From Micromonospora sp. NBRC 110009 (GTDB lineage Bacteria; Actinomycetota; Actinomycetes; Mycobacteriales; Micromonosporaceae): a stretch of 64,000 nucleotides of DNA. Location of the stretch: NCBI RefSeq assembly GCF_030518795.1, contig NZ_CP130427.1, forward strand, positions 3,348,001 to 3,412,000, in the 5' to 3' direction. Position numbers and translations under genes: made by a program. The notes under the pieces are model-generated. The model was not told the origin of the DNA. It saw nothing but the letters and a program-made list of their open reading frames with translations, and searched no databases. This document shows, piece after piece, positions 16,350 through 23,905 of this stretch (position 1 is the stretch's first letter; each line of letters opens with the position of its first letter).

Positions 16350-17931
16350 TCACCCCGGCCCGGGGCTGGACCAACGCCACGGTGAAGGCGTCCCGCAGGG
16401 CGGCCCCCTTGGCGCCGCCGACCGCGGCCAGCGGATCGCCCCGGCGCCCGGACACCACCAGCCAGACCCGCCGCACGCCGGCCAGGCACTCGGCCGGCCG
16501 GTCGCACTCGCTCGCCCAGAGGTCCGCGCGCTGCCGCTCGTCGCGCACCACCAGCACGTCGCGGGGCTCCCGCGACCCCAGGTGGTACGCCACCCCGAGG
16601 TCCAGGAAGAGCCAGCTGTGCCGGGGCGAGAAGACGATCGCGTCGCCGGGCTGTTCGTGATCGGCGATGACCCGGGCCGCGCCCGCGTAGTCGACGGGGG
16701 CGCTGCGCGGCCACTCGTGGGTGTGGCGCAGCGCCGCCTGGTCGGGCAGGCCGAGCAGGCCGGCCAGGGTCACCACGGCGAGCGCCGGCGCCAGCCGTAC
16801 GCCGGCCAGCGCCGCACCGGCCAGCAGGCAGCCGAACGGGACGGTGAAGACCAGGTACCGGGTCACCCAGAGCGGCAGTACCGTGCCGGCGGCGAAGAGC
16901 AGCAGCGCCGGCAGCAGGATGGCGGCGCCCGGCAGCAGCGCCCGCCGGCCGAGCCGTCCCGCCCCGAGCGCGGCGAGGCCGAACAGCAGACCGCCGACCA
17001 CCCCGCTCTGCGCCACGCCCCCGGGCAGCGCCGCCAGGTCGGGCAGGCGGGCGAGGTCCACCCAGTCGAGCTGCCGGGACCGCTGCCCCCGGGCCTCCAG
17101 CACCAGCGGGGTGACCAGGACGGCGGCTGGCAGCACCGCCAGCAGCCAGCGCCAGAGCAGTCCCCGGCTCCCACCCGGCCCGCCGCGCGGCGCGCCCGGG
17201 GCCGCGGTCGCCCGCCCGTGGTCGGCCGGGAGGTCCGGAGCGGTGGGCTCGCCCGTCGTCGGCCGCTCGGGCCGCTCGCCGTCCGGCCCGTCGACGCCGG
17301 CCGCCGCCGGGCCGCGCCCCGTGGCGAGCAGCACCACGAGTCCGTGGGCGGCGAGCAGGGTGAGGGCGATCAGGTGGATCAGCCCGAGGGCGGCGACGGC
17401 GAGGGCGTACCCGGTCCAACGCCGCCAGCCCGGCCGGCGCAGCGCCCCGACCAGCGCCAGCGTGGCGAGCACGGCGAGCAGGGTCGCGAGGGCGTACGGG
17501 CGGGCCTCCTGGCCGTACCGGGAGGTGCCGGGGAGCAGGGCGAAGAGCAGGCCGGCGAGGAGCCCGGCCCGGGCGCCGGCCAGTCGCGCGCCGAGCCGGG
17601 CGGTGAGTCCGGCGGCCGCGGCCATGGCCAGCGCGGACGGCAGCCGCAGCGCGGTCGGCGAGGTCCCCGCCAGCGCCGTCCACCCGTGCATGACCAGGTA
17701 GTAGGGGCCGGTCGCGGCGTCGATGGTGCCGGCCAGCCGGGCTAGGTCACCGACCGGCCGGGTGGCCGCGCTCCAGCTCGCCAGCTCGTCCCGCCAGAGC
17801 TGGGCCTGGCCGATCCCGGTAAGGGTGATCGCCAGGGTGAGCAGGGTCGGTGCCGCCCAGACCAGCCACGCCGGGCGATCGCCGGTCGGTCCGGAATCCG
17901 ACGCTCCGCTCACCTTCGCAGCGTCACACAC
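16321..17931 (-). CDS. GT-C-fold glycosyltransferase (GT39-like), paralogue
   Basis: This 536-residue membrane protein shares its plan with the plus-strand neighbour. An acidic first-loop pair is present (LWRDELASW), then SRYGQEARPYAL, then a hydrophobic core and a C-terminal soluble domain containing HTHEWPRSAPVDYAGAARVI. It differs by a long Pro/Gly/charged cytoplasmic insertion at about residues 200-255. The start GTG 17931 is uncertain; a GTG at 17913 is also possible. No RBS is obvious. Tail-to-tail duplication of such genes suggests local gene duplication and possibly two acceptor or sugar specificities. Confidence 0.77.
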   Translation of the reverse strand: MCDAAKVSGASDSGPTGDRPAWLVWAAPTLLTLAITLTGIGQAQLWRDELASWSAATRPVGDLARLAGTIDAATGPYYLVMHGWTALAGTSPTALRLPSALAMAAAAGLTARLGARLAGARAGLLAGLLFALLPGTSRYGQEARPYALATLLAVLATLALVGALRRPGWRRWTGYALAVAALGLIHLIALTLLAAHGLVVLLATGRGPAAAGVDGPDGERPERPTTGEPTAPDLPADHGRATAAPGAPRGGPGGSRGLLWRWLLAVLPAAVLVTPLVLEARGQRSRQLDWVDLARLPDLAALPGGVAQSGVVGGLLFGLAALGAGRLGRRALLPGAAILLPALLLFAAGTVLPLWVTRYLVFTVPFGCLLAGAALAGVRLAPALAVVTLAGLLGLPDQAALRHTHEWPRSAPVDYAGAARVIADHEQPGDAIVFSPRHSWLFLDLGVAYHLGSREPRDVLVVRDERQRADLWASECDRPAECLAGVRRVWLVVSGRRGDPLAAVGGAKGAALRDAFTVALVQPRAGVTVALLVRRG

Positions 17932-18083
17932 CGCCGTCGGGCGGGTCCGCCGATTCGCGGTGCCGGCCAGCCGACGCTGCCGCAGGGTGCGGAACAGCGT
18001 CGATGTGGTCGGGGCGGCCCGTGATGTGGGATCACACCTTCGGCTGGTGGTCGGCCCCTGCGGGGTGTGGCAGCATATGGCCC

Positions 18084-18170
18084 ATGACCGCCGCTGTCGT
18101 CCGCCGCTTCGTGGCCCGTCGCCACGTCGACTACGGCCGCGTGCGCAGCGCGATCTGTCCGGCCCACTGA
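18084..18170 (+). CDS. 28-residue leader peptide upstream of the sulfur-assimilation operon
   Basis: A short ORF encodes 28 residues ending in RRHVDYGRVRSAICPAH, the pattern (R-x-HVD-x2-R-x-x-S-x-x-C near the end) of the actinobacterial putative leader peptides found before sulfur and cysteine genes. A -10-like GCATAT (18073-18078) lies 5 nt before the ATG and no RBS is seen, so it may be translated from a leaderless transcript. The single cysteine codon sits three codons before the end. Its stop is 129 nt before sulfite reductase, with a hairpin (18233-18250) between, consistent with cysteine-responsive attenuation as described for mycobacterial poly-Cys leaders. That function is inferred. 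Confidence 0.75.
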   Translation: MTAAVVRRFVARRHVDYGRVRSAICPAH

Positions 18171-18232
18171 CGACGCCCGACCCATCCGTCTCGGGCGCGC
18201 TCCGCGCCGGCCGTCACCGACACCGCCGTCCA

Positions 18233-18250
18233 CGGCCCTCACCAGGGCCG
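18233..18250 (+). promoter_or_regulatory. hairpin between leader peptide and sulfite reductase (candidate attenuator)
   Basis: CGGCCCT (18233-18239) pairs with AGGGCCG (18244-18250) across the loop CACC. It lies in the 129-nt gap between the leader-peptide stop and the sulfite reductase start. The preceding GC-rich stretch (18194-18215) offers competing pairings. Confidence 0.4.
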
Positions 18251-18299
18251 GCCGTCGCGTTTGCGTAACCAGGCACAGCAGACAACGGAGGACGCCGCG

Positions 18300-20006
18300 A
18301 TGGCGGTCAGCAGCACCCCCACCCGGTCCGAGACCCCGCCCGCCGCGCGGGCGACCCGCCGTGCCCGTGGTGAGGGGCAGTGGGCGCTCGGGCACCGCGA
18401 GCCGCTCAACCCCAACGAGCGGATCAAGAAGGACGACGACCCGCTCAACGTGCGGGCCCGGATCGAGAACATCTACGCGCAGCGGGGCTTCGCCTCCATC
18501 GACCCGCAGGACCTGCGCGGCCGGTTCCGCTGGTGGGGCCTCTACACCCAGCGCAAGGCCGGCATCGACGGCGGGCGCACCGCCGTGCTGGAGCCGCACG
18601 AGCTGGAGGACGAGTTCTTCATGCTCCGGGTGCGGGTGGACGGCGGGGAACTGAGCCTGGCCCAGCTCCGGGTGATCGCCGGCATCTCCCGGGAGTTCGC
18701 CCGGGACACCGCCGACATCACCGACCGGCAGAACATCCAGTTCCACTGGATCCGGGTCGAGGACGTGCCGGAGATCTGGCGCCGGCTGGAGGCGGTCGGG
18801 CTGCAGACCACCGAGGCGTGCGGCGACTGCCCGCGGGTCGTGCTGGGCAGCCCGGTCGCCGGGGTGGCCCGGGACGAGGTGCTCGACCCGACGCCGGCGA
18901 TCGACGAGATCGTCCGCCGATACGTGGGCGACCAGCGGTTCTCCAACCTGCCCCGCAAGTTCAAGACCTCGATCTCGTGGCTGGTCGACACCCCGTACGA
19001 GGCGAACGACATCGCGTTCCTCGGCGTCGAGCACCCGGAGCACGGCCCCGGCTTCGACCTCTGGGTCGGTGGCGGCCTCTCCACCAACCCGATGCTCGCC
19101 AAGCGGCTCGGCGTCTGGGTGCCGCTGGCCGAGGTGCCGGACGTCTGGGCGGGCGTGGTCGGCATCTTCCGGGACTACGGCTACCGCCGGCTGCGCAACC
19201 GGGCCCGGTTGAAGTTCCTGGTCGCCGACTGGGGCGTGGCGAAGTTCCGCGAGGTGCTGGAGAAGGAGTACCTGGGCCGGACGCTGCTCGACGGGCCGGT
19301 CGCGGCGCTGCCGGCGAAGCCGGTCGACCACATCGGCGTGCACCCGCAGAGGGACGGGCGCAACTACGTCGGCGCCGCCCCGGTGGTGGGTCGGGTCTCG
19401 GGCCCGCAGCTCGCCCGGCTCGCCGACGTGGTGGAGGCACACGGCAGCGGCCGGGTCCGGCTCACCCCGTACCAGAAGCTGCTGGTGCTGGATGTGGCGC
19501 CGGAGCGGACCGACTCGCTGGTGGCGCAGCTGCGGACGATCGGCCTGGAGGCCCGGCCGTCGGCCTGGCGGCGCGGCACCATGGCCTGCACCGGCATCGA
19601 GTTCTGCAAGCTCGCCATCGTGGAGACCAAGCGGCGCGGCGAGGAGCTGGTGGCCCGGCTGGAGGAGCGGCTGCGCGACTTCGACGCCGACATCTCCATC
19701 CACCTCAACGGCTGCCCGAACGCCTGCGCCCGGACCCAGGTCGCCGACATCGGGCTCAAGGGCCAGCTCGTGGTGGGTCCGGACGGCCGCCAGGTGGAGG
19801 GCTTCCAGGTGCATCTCGGCGGCGGCCTCGGCATGGCCCAGGGGCAGACCGCCGGCTTCGGCCGCAAGCTGCGCGGCCTGAAGACCACCGCCGAGGAGCT
19901 TCCGGAGTACGTGGAACGACTGGCCCGCCGCTACCTGGCCGGCCGGACCGAGGGCGAGACGTTCGCCAACTGGGTGATCAGGGTCGACGAGGAGGAACTG
20001 CGATGA
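18300..20006 (+). CDS. ferredoxin-dependent sulfite reductase (nitrite/sulfite reductase family)
   Basis: This 568-residue siroheme/[4Fe-4S] enzyme reduces sulfite to sulfide. It has the duplicated nitrite/sulfite reductase ferredoxin-like halves, an early NIQFHWIRVEDVP segment, TEACGDCPR in the middle, and the cluster cysteines in MACTGIEFCK (C-x5-C) and NGCPNACAR (C-x3-C). Sulfite rather than nitrite is chosen because of the downstream APS reductase, sirohydrochlorin chelatase and the sulfur-type leader peptide. ATG 18300 has GGAGG upstream; a start at 18261 lacks support. The stop overlaps the next start (ATGA). Confidence 0.93.
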   Translation: MAVSSTPTRSETPPAARATRRARGEGQWALGHREPLNPNERIKKDDDPLNVRARIENIYAQRGFASIDPQDLRGRFRWWGLYTQRKAGIDGGRTAVLEPHELEDEFFMLRVRVDGGELSLAQLRVIAGISREFARDTADITDRQNIQFHWIRVEDVPEIWRRLEAVGLQTTEACGDCPRVVLGSPVAGVARDEVLDPTPAIDEIVRRYVGDQRFSNLPRKFKTSISWLVDTPYEANDIAFLGVEHPEHGPGFDLWVGGGLSTNPMLAKRLGVWVPLAEVPDVWAGVVGIFRDYGYRRLRNRARLKFLVADWGVAKFREVLEKEYLGRTLLDGPVAALPAKPVDHIGVHPQRDGRNYVGAAPVVGRVSGPQLARLADVVEAHGSGRVRLTPYQKLLVLDVAPERTDSLVAQLRTIGLEARPSAWRRGTMACTGIEFCKLAIVETKRRGEELVARLEERLRDFDADISIHLNGCPNACARTQVADIGLKGQLVVGPDGRQVEGFQVHLGGGLGMAQGQTAGFGRKLRGLKTTAEELPEYVERLARRYLAGRTEGETFANWVIRVDEEELR

Positions 20007-20161
20007 GCGAAAGCCGATCCGTACCTCTCTACTGCCCGTACTGCGGGGAGGAGGACCTGCGGCCGAGCGAGGCCGGGCACGGCGCCTGGGAGTGCCACGC
20101 CTGCGCGCGGGTCTTCACCGTGAAGTTCACCGGCCTGCTCTCCCGGGCGGTGACCCGGTGA
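20003..20161 (+). CDS. small zinc-ribbon protein of the sulfur-assimilation operon
   Basis: This 52-residue protein has two CxxC knuckles (CPYCGEEDL and CHACARVF), giving a four-cysteine zinc ribbon or iron-sulfur site. It is translationally coupled on both sides: its ATG overlaps the sulfite reductase stop and its stop overlaps the cysH start. Similar small proteins occur between sulfite reductase and APS reductase genes in other actinobacteria; the function is unknown, and an electron-transfer or cluster-delivery role is only a guess. Confidence 0.8.
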   Translation: MSESRSVPLYCPYCGEEDLRPSEAGHGAWECHACARVFTVKFTGLLSRAVTR

Positions 20162-20922
20162 GCGGGCTGGTCTCCGCCGCCGGCCTGGGTCTGGTCGGGC
20201 TGGGCGGCCCGACGCCCGCCGACCCGGATCGGCGGGACCCGGAGGAGCTGCGCGCGCTGGCCGAGGCGGCCGGCCGGGAGCTGGAGGGCGCCCCGGCGCT
20301 GGAGATCGCCCGCTGGGCCGCGGAGACCTTCGGCGACCGGTTCTGCGTGACCAGCTCGATGGCCGACGGCGTGCTGGCACACCTGGTCTCCCGGGTCGCG
20401 CCCGGCGTCGACGTGGTCTTCCTGGACACCGGGCTGCATTTCCCGGAGACGCTCAAGGTCCGCGACGAGGTGGCCCGCCGGCTGCCGGTGAACGTGCGCT
20501 CGATCCGCCCCCGGATCACCGTCGGGCAGCAGGACGGCCAGTACGGTCCGCGCCTGTTCAACCGCTCCCCGGACGAGTGCTGCCAGCTGCGCAAGGTGGA
20601 GCCGCTGGAGCGGGCGCTGACCGGGTACGACGCCTGGGCCGCCGGGTTGCGCCGGGACGAGTCCCCCACCCGGGCCAACACCCCGGTGGTCGCCTTCGAC
20701 CCCCGGCGCGGCAAGGTCAAGGTGAACCCGATCGCCGCCTGGACCCAGCGGGACGTGGACGCCTACGTCGCCCGCTACGACATCCCGGTCAACGAGCTGT
20801 TCAGCCGCGGCTACGGCTCGATCGGCTGCTGGCCCTGCACCCGCCGGACGAAGGCGGGGGAGGACCCGCGGGCGGGCCGGTGGGCCATGTTCGAGAAGAC
20901 CGAGTGCGGCCTGCACACCTGA
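20158..20922 (+). CDS. cysH: adenylyl-sulfate (APS/PAPS) reductase
   Basis: CysH reduces activated sulfate to sulfite using thioredoxin. The 254-residue protein has the PP-loop fold start (CVTSSMADGVLAHL), DTGLHFPET, the cluster cysteines of the bacterial APS-reductase type (DECCQLRK plus GCWPCTRR) and the C-terminal catalytic cysteine in KTECGLHT. The presence of both CC and CxxC pairs predicts a [4Fe-4S] APS reductase rather than a cluster-free PAPS reductase. GTG 20158 overlaps the zinc-ribbon stop. Cysteine availability probably controls it through the upstream leader. Confidence 0.93.
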   Translation: MSGLVSAAGLGLVGLGGPTPADPDRRDPEELRALAEAAGRELEGAPALEIARWAAETFGDRFCVTSSMADGVLAHLVSRVAPGVDVVFLDTGLHFPETLKVRDEVARRLPVNVRSIRPRITVGQQDGQYGPRLFNRSPDECCQLRKVEPLERALTGYDAWAAGLRRDESPTRANTPVVAFDPRRGKVKVNPIAAWTQRDVDAYVARYDIPVNELFSRGYGSIGCWPCTRRTKAGEDPRAGRWAMFEKTECGLHT

Positions 20923-21680
20923 CCGCCCCACCGGTGGTGCTGGTCGCGCACGGCAGTCGTGACCCGCGGGCGGCCGAGGCGACGCGGGCGCTGACCCGGG
21001 CCGTGGCGGCCGCCCGCCCGGGCACGCCGGTGCTGCCGAGCTGGCTGGACCACACCGAGCCGGGGCCGGCCGCCGTGCTGCGGGACCTCGCCGCCGCCGG
21101 CCGGGACCGCGCGGTGCTGGTGCCGCTGCTGCTGACCGCCGCCTACCACCGGAGGGTGGACATCCCGGCCGCGGTGGCCGCCGCCCGCGGGGCGGGCGCG
21201 CCGATCGAGGTACGGGTCACCGACGTGCTGGGCCCGGCGGACGGGGTCGTGGACGCCGGGCTGCTGGCCGGGTTGCGGCGCCGGCTGGCGGAGGCGGAAC
21301 CCGGCGGGTACGACGGACTGGTGCTGGCCGCCGCCGGTACCCGGGATCCGCGGGCGCGCGGCTCGGTCGGCCGGGTGGCCGCGGTCCTCGGCGCCGAGCT
21401 GGGTGTCCGCTGCCGGGTGTCGTACGCCTCGGCGGCGCCGCCGGGGGCGGGCGTCGCGGTGGCGAAGCTGCGCGCGGGCGGGGCCCGCCGGGTTGCGGTG
21501 GTGGCCTACTTCCTGGCGCCGGGCCTGTTCCATGACGGCGTGGTGGCCGGGGCGGCGGAGGCCGGCGCGGTGGCGGTCGCCGACCCGCTCACCGACCTGC
21601 CCGAGCTCGCCGAGCTGGTGCTGCGCCGGGTGGACGCCGCCGTGGCGGGCTGGTGCGGCCCGGTGGCGGGTTCGCGGTGA
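20904..21680 (+). CDS. sirB: sirohydrochlorin chelatase (SirB/CbiX family)
   Basis: This chelatase inserts iron into sirohydrochlorin to make siroheme for the sulfite reductase of the same operon. The N-terminal LVAHGSRDPRA is the family signature, and the second half repeats it as LAAAGTRDPRA, with the metal-site-like YFLAPGLFHD near the C-terminus. The length (about 258 residues) fits the two-domain form. The start is unclear: GTG 20904 overlaps cysH by 19 nt with GAGAAG upstream, GTG 20934 would give the shortest form, and a CTG at 20919 overlaps the cysH stop. A terminator follows at 21752-21780. Confidence 0.85.
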   Translation: MRPAHLTAPPVVLVAHGSRDPRAAEATRALTRAVAAARPGTPVLPSWLDHTEPGPAAVLRDLAAAGRDRAVLVPLLLTAAYHRRVDIPAAVAAARGAGAPIEVRVTDVLGPADGVVDAGLLAGLRRRLAEAEPGGYDGLVLAAAGTRDPRARGSVGRVAAVLGAELGVRCRVSYASAAPPGAGVAVAKLRAGGARRVAVVAYFLAPGLFHDGVVAGAAEAGAVAVADPLTDLPELAELVLRRVDAAVAGWCGPVAGSR

Positions 21681-21751
21681 CGAGCGTCGCCGCCGCCCCG
21701 GTGATCAAGGACGACGGCGACGGGGTAGTCGGGGAGCCATGGACAGCAGAA

Positions 21752-21780
21752 CGCCCCGGCGGGATGACCCGGCCGGGGCG
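21752..21780. terminator. bidirectional terminator between sirB and whiB1
   Basis: CGCCCCGG (21752-21759) pairs with CCGGGGCG (21773-21780), with a 13-nt loop. It lies between convergent genes. Confidence 0.6.
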
Positions 21781-21796
21781 TGTAGCTGCGGTGCGA

Positions 21797-22054
21797 TCAG
21801 GCGGAGTGAGCGCGCAGCACCCGGAGCCCGCCGCGGCGCTTCACCGCGCGGCGCTCCTCCTCGCTCATCCCGCCCCAGACGCCGGCGTCCTGACCGGACT
21901 CCAGCGCCCACTGCAGGCACTGGTCGGTCACCGGGCAGCGCCGGCAGACGGCCTTGGCCTGTTCCACCTGCAGGAGGGCCGGGCCGGACGTCCCGATCGG
22001 GAAGAACAGCTCCGGGTCCTCGTCGCGGCAGACGGCATCGTGGCGCCAGTCCAT
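21797..22054 (-). CDS. whiB1: WhiB1 iron-sulfur transcription factor
   Basis: This 85-residue WhiB protein begins MDWRHDAVCRDEDPELFFP. The four cluster cysteines are at positions 9, 37, 40 and 46, the same as in mycobacterial WhiB1, followed by GVWGGMSEEERRAVKRR. WhiB1 is an essential, nitric-oxide-sensitive [4Fe-4S] partner of sigma-A in mycobacteria. GAGGAG precedes the ATG by 10 nt; a longer frame up to 22231 exists but lacks conservation. A long 449-bp upstream gap carries a CRP-like site. The lipid kinase gene upstream corresponds to mycobacterial Rv3218, keeping the synteny. Confidence 0.95.
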   Translation of the reverse strand: MDWRHDAVCRDEDPELFFPIGTSGPALLQVEQAKAVCRRCPVTDQCLQWALESGQDAGVWGGMSEEERRAVKRRGGLRVLRAHSA

Positions 22055-22503
22055 GGCGGCAACACTCCTCATTCTTAAGTGGGTGGCCAATAACGCTTGG
22101 TTGCTATTCCTATATGCATCCGCATTGCCGATCGGTGACGGTAAGCAGCCATCAATTCGGCGCTGCGTGAGCAGGCTGCGGGGCCCCGGGACCTGCTGGA
22201 ACAGCTCAACCTGCCGAGCATATCCAGGCAATGTCCCGGTAACACGAGTTCGCTTGTGAATACTTTCACGAACTGCCGCGATGTCAAGGGTGGCGCTCGG
22301 AAAAACTCCGAACAGTGAGCGGGCTCACCACCCTTTTGTCCGGGTTTCAGAGCGCTCTGGTTACCCGGCGTGCCACAGTCGAGGATCAATGTAGTACGGT
22401 CTGCGTGACGTTGCTGACATTTCCGGCACCTGCCCCTCGTGTGTCGCGGCACCGCACCGGGCGTGCGATGAGTCCCGCGTCAACCGACGGCAGTACCCGA
22501 GAC
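22055..22503. other. long intergenic region upstream of whiB1
   Basis: These 449 bp carry no convincing gene. Reading the minus strand towards whiB1, they hold a CRP-like site (22255-22270), then TATGCT (complement of 22218-22223) as a possible -10 about 40 bp further on, then an AT-rich stretch (22085-22130) and the whiB1 RBS. On the far side a 12-bp perfect palindrome CAGAGCGCTCTG (22348-22359) lies in otherwise featureless sequence downstream of the lipid kinase gene. Base composition is clearly less GC-rich than in the neighbouring genes. Confidence 0.6.
22255..22270. promoter_or_regulatory. CRP/FNR-type binding site upstream of whiB1
   Basis: TGTGA-N6-TCACG (22255-22270) matches the CRP consensus TGTGA-N6-TCACA at nine of ten positions. 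Its centre is about 50 bp upstream of the start expected from the nearest -10-like hexamer. In Mycobacterium tuberculosis whiB1 is a direct target of the cAMP receptor protein Rv3676, so the location makes biological sense. Confidence 0.6.
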
Positions 22504-23454
22504 CTAGCAGATTACTCTCAGTGCGGCCGGAACGGATGTGAATCTGACTTTCTCCCGCTCGCCAAGGTAGTCCCCGTCGAGCTGGAACGCCTGCGGACGG
22601 GCCGAGAGCAGGGTGAACTCCGCGACGTCGTGCAGCCGGAGCACCTGCTTGCCGTGCGGATCGGGATCCCGGGAGAAGAACTGGGTGACCGTACGTGCCG
22701 TGCTCGCCACCTTGAGCTGCCGGATCGCCAGCACGTCCAGCCCGAGGTCGAAGGACGCCTCCGGGTTCGGGTTGATCTCCCGTTCGCCCAGGTACGTCCA
22801 CGGCGCGGTGTTCTGGATGATGGCCGTGGCCAGTTCGGTCTCCGCCGCCTCTCCCGGGCGCTCCAGGGTGATCGACGGATGCCGCCGGTCCGAGCCGACG
22901 AAGTACTGGCTCACCGTGGCGCGGAAGTAGAGCGTCGGAGTGGAGACGCGGCCCCGCTTGCGGGCCCGCTCCACCCGCTGGATGACGGCCGCGTCGATGC
23001 CGAAGCCGGCGCAGAAGGTGAAGTAGCGGTCGTCCGCCCGGCCGAGCCCGATGGTCCGTGACCGACCGAGGCGCAGCCCCTCCAGGATCATGCTGGTCCC
23101 GTCCGCCCACTCCCGGGGCAGGCCCAGTGCGCGGGCGAAGACGTTGGTCGAGCCGCCCGGGACGGTGGCCAGCGCCGGCAGTCGTTCCGCCGTGGTCTCC
23201 CCGGTGCGGAAGGTCGGCGGCTCGGCCGCCATCAGGCCGTTCACCACCTCGTTGACCGTGCCGTCCCCGCCCAGCGTGACCACCAGGTCGACGCCCTCCT
23301 GGGCGGCCTCCCGGGCCAGGTCCATGGCGTGCCCCCGCCGGCGGGTGTACCGCACCGACAGGTCGACTTCGCTGCGCAGCGCCCGGACCAGGACGTCCCG
23401 GCTGCGTTCGCTGGTGGTGGTGGCCTTCGGATTGACCACCAGGACGGCGCGCAT
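22504..23454 (-). CDS. diacylglycerol/lipid kinase family protein (Rv3218-like)
   Basis: This 316-residue member of the DAGK catalytic family phosphorylates a lipid hydroxyl with ATP. Family motifs are VVNPKATTTSER at the N-terminus, LVVTLGGDGTVNEVVNGL (nucleotide-binding GGDGT, about residues 63-67), PGGSTNVFARALGLP and the C-terminal FQLDGDYLGE. The lipid substrate is not known. ATG 23454 is taken; a GTG three codons earlier is possible. It is followed by the long whiB1 leader region and is divergent from a small membrane protein with 43 bp between starts. Confidence 0.85.
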   Translation of the reverse strand: MRAVLVVNPKATTTSERSRDVLVRALRSEVDLSVRYTRRRGHAMDLAREAAQEGVDLVVTLGGDGTVNEVVNGLMAAEPPTFRTGETTAERLPALATVPGGSTNVFARALGLPREWADGTSMILEGLRLGRSRTIGLGRADDRYFTFCAGFGIDAAVIQRVERARKRGRVSTPTLYFRATVSQYFVGSDRRHPSITLERPGEAAETELATAIIQNTAPWTYLGEREINPNPEASFDLGLDVLAIRQLKVASTARTVTQFFSRDPDPHGKQVLRLHDVAEFTLLSARPQAFQLDGDYLGEREKVRFTSVPAALRVIC

Positions 23455-23497
23455 GGGCGGCACTGTACCGCGCCTACCCACGGGTATCGTGTCGCGC

Positions 23498-23905
23498 GTG
23501 ACGATCGACTCCGAGCCGGTCCCCGCCACGCTCCGCTGGGCGGTGCGCCTTTTGCGCGCCCAAGCCGTGGCGCTCGCCCTGGTCGCGGTGTGGCTGATCT
23601 GGTCCGACCTCACCTCCGAGGCGCACGACCTGACGACGGCGTTGCTGCTGACGGCGTTCGCGGTCGGCGGCGCGGCGGCGCTCTGGGCGCTGGCCGGTGC
23701 GCTGGTCCGTCGGCGGGCCGGTGCCCGGGCCCCGGCCGTCGTGCTCCAGCTCATGTTGCTGCCGGTCGGCTGGTACATGATCCAGGGTGGCCTGCCCTGG
23801 CTGGGGCTGCCGCTGATGGTGCTCGGCCTCGGGGTGACCGGGCTGTTGGTGAGCGCGCCGAGCAACCGGGCGCTCGGCTTCGCCGACGGGGCGGACCGTC
23901 AGTAG
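23498..23905 (+). CDS. small membrane protein (Rv3217c-like)
   Basis: These 135 residues have four hydrophobic segments (about 12-32, 43-66, 76-92 and 95-115) and short polar ends. There is no enzymatic motif. Position and size match mycobacterial Rv3217c, which lies beside the Rv3218 kinase. TATCGT (23485-23490) precedes GTG 23498 by 7 nt and no RBS is present, so a leaderless transcript is likely; an in-frame GTG at 23489 is the alternative start. Its last codons overlap the end of the convergent anti-sigma-like gene. The function is unknown. Confidence 0.7.
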   Translation: MTIDSEPVPATLRWAVRLLRAQAVALALVAVWLIWSDLTSEAHDLTTALLLTAFAVGGAAALWALAGALVRRRAGARAPAVVLQLMLLPVGWYMIQGGLPWLGLPLMVLGLGVTGLLVSAPSNRALGFADGADRQ

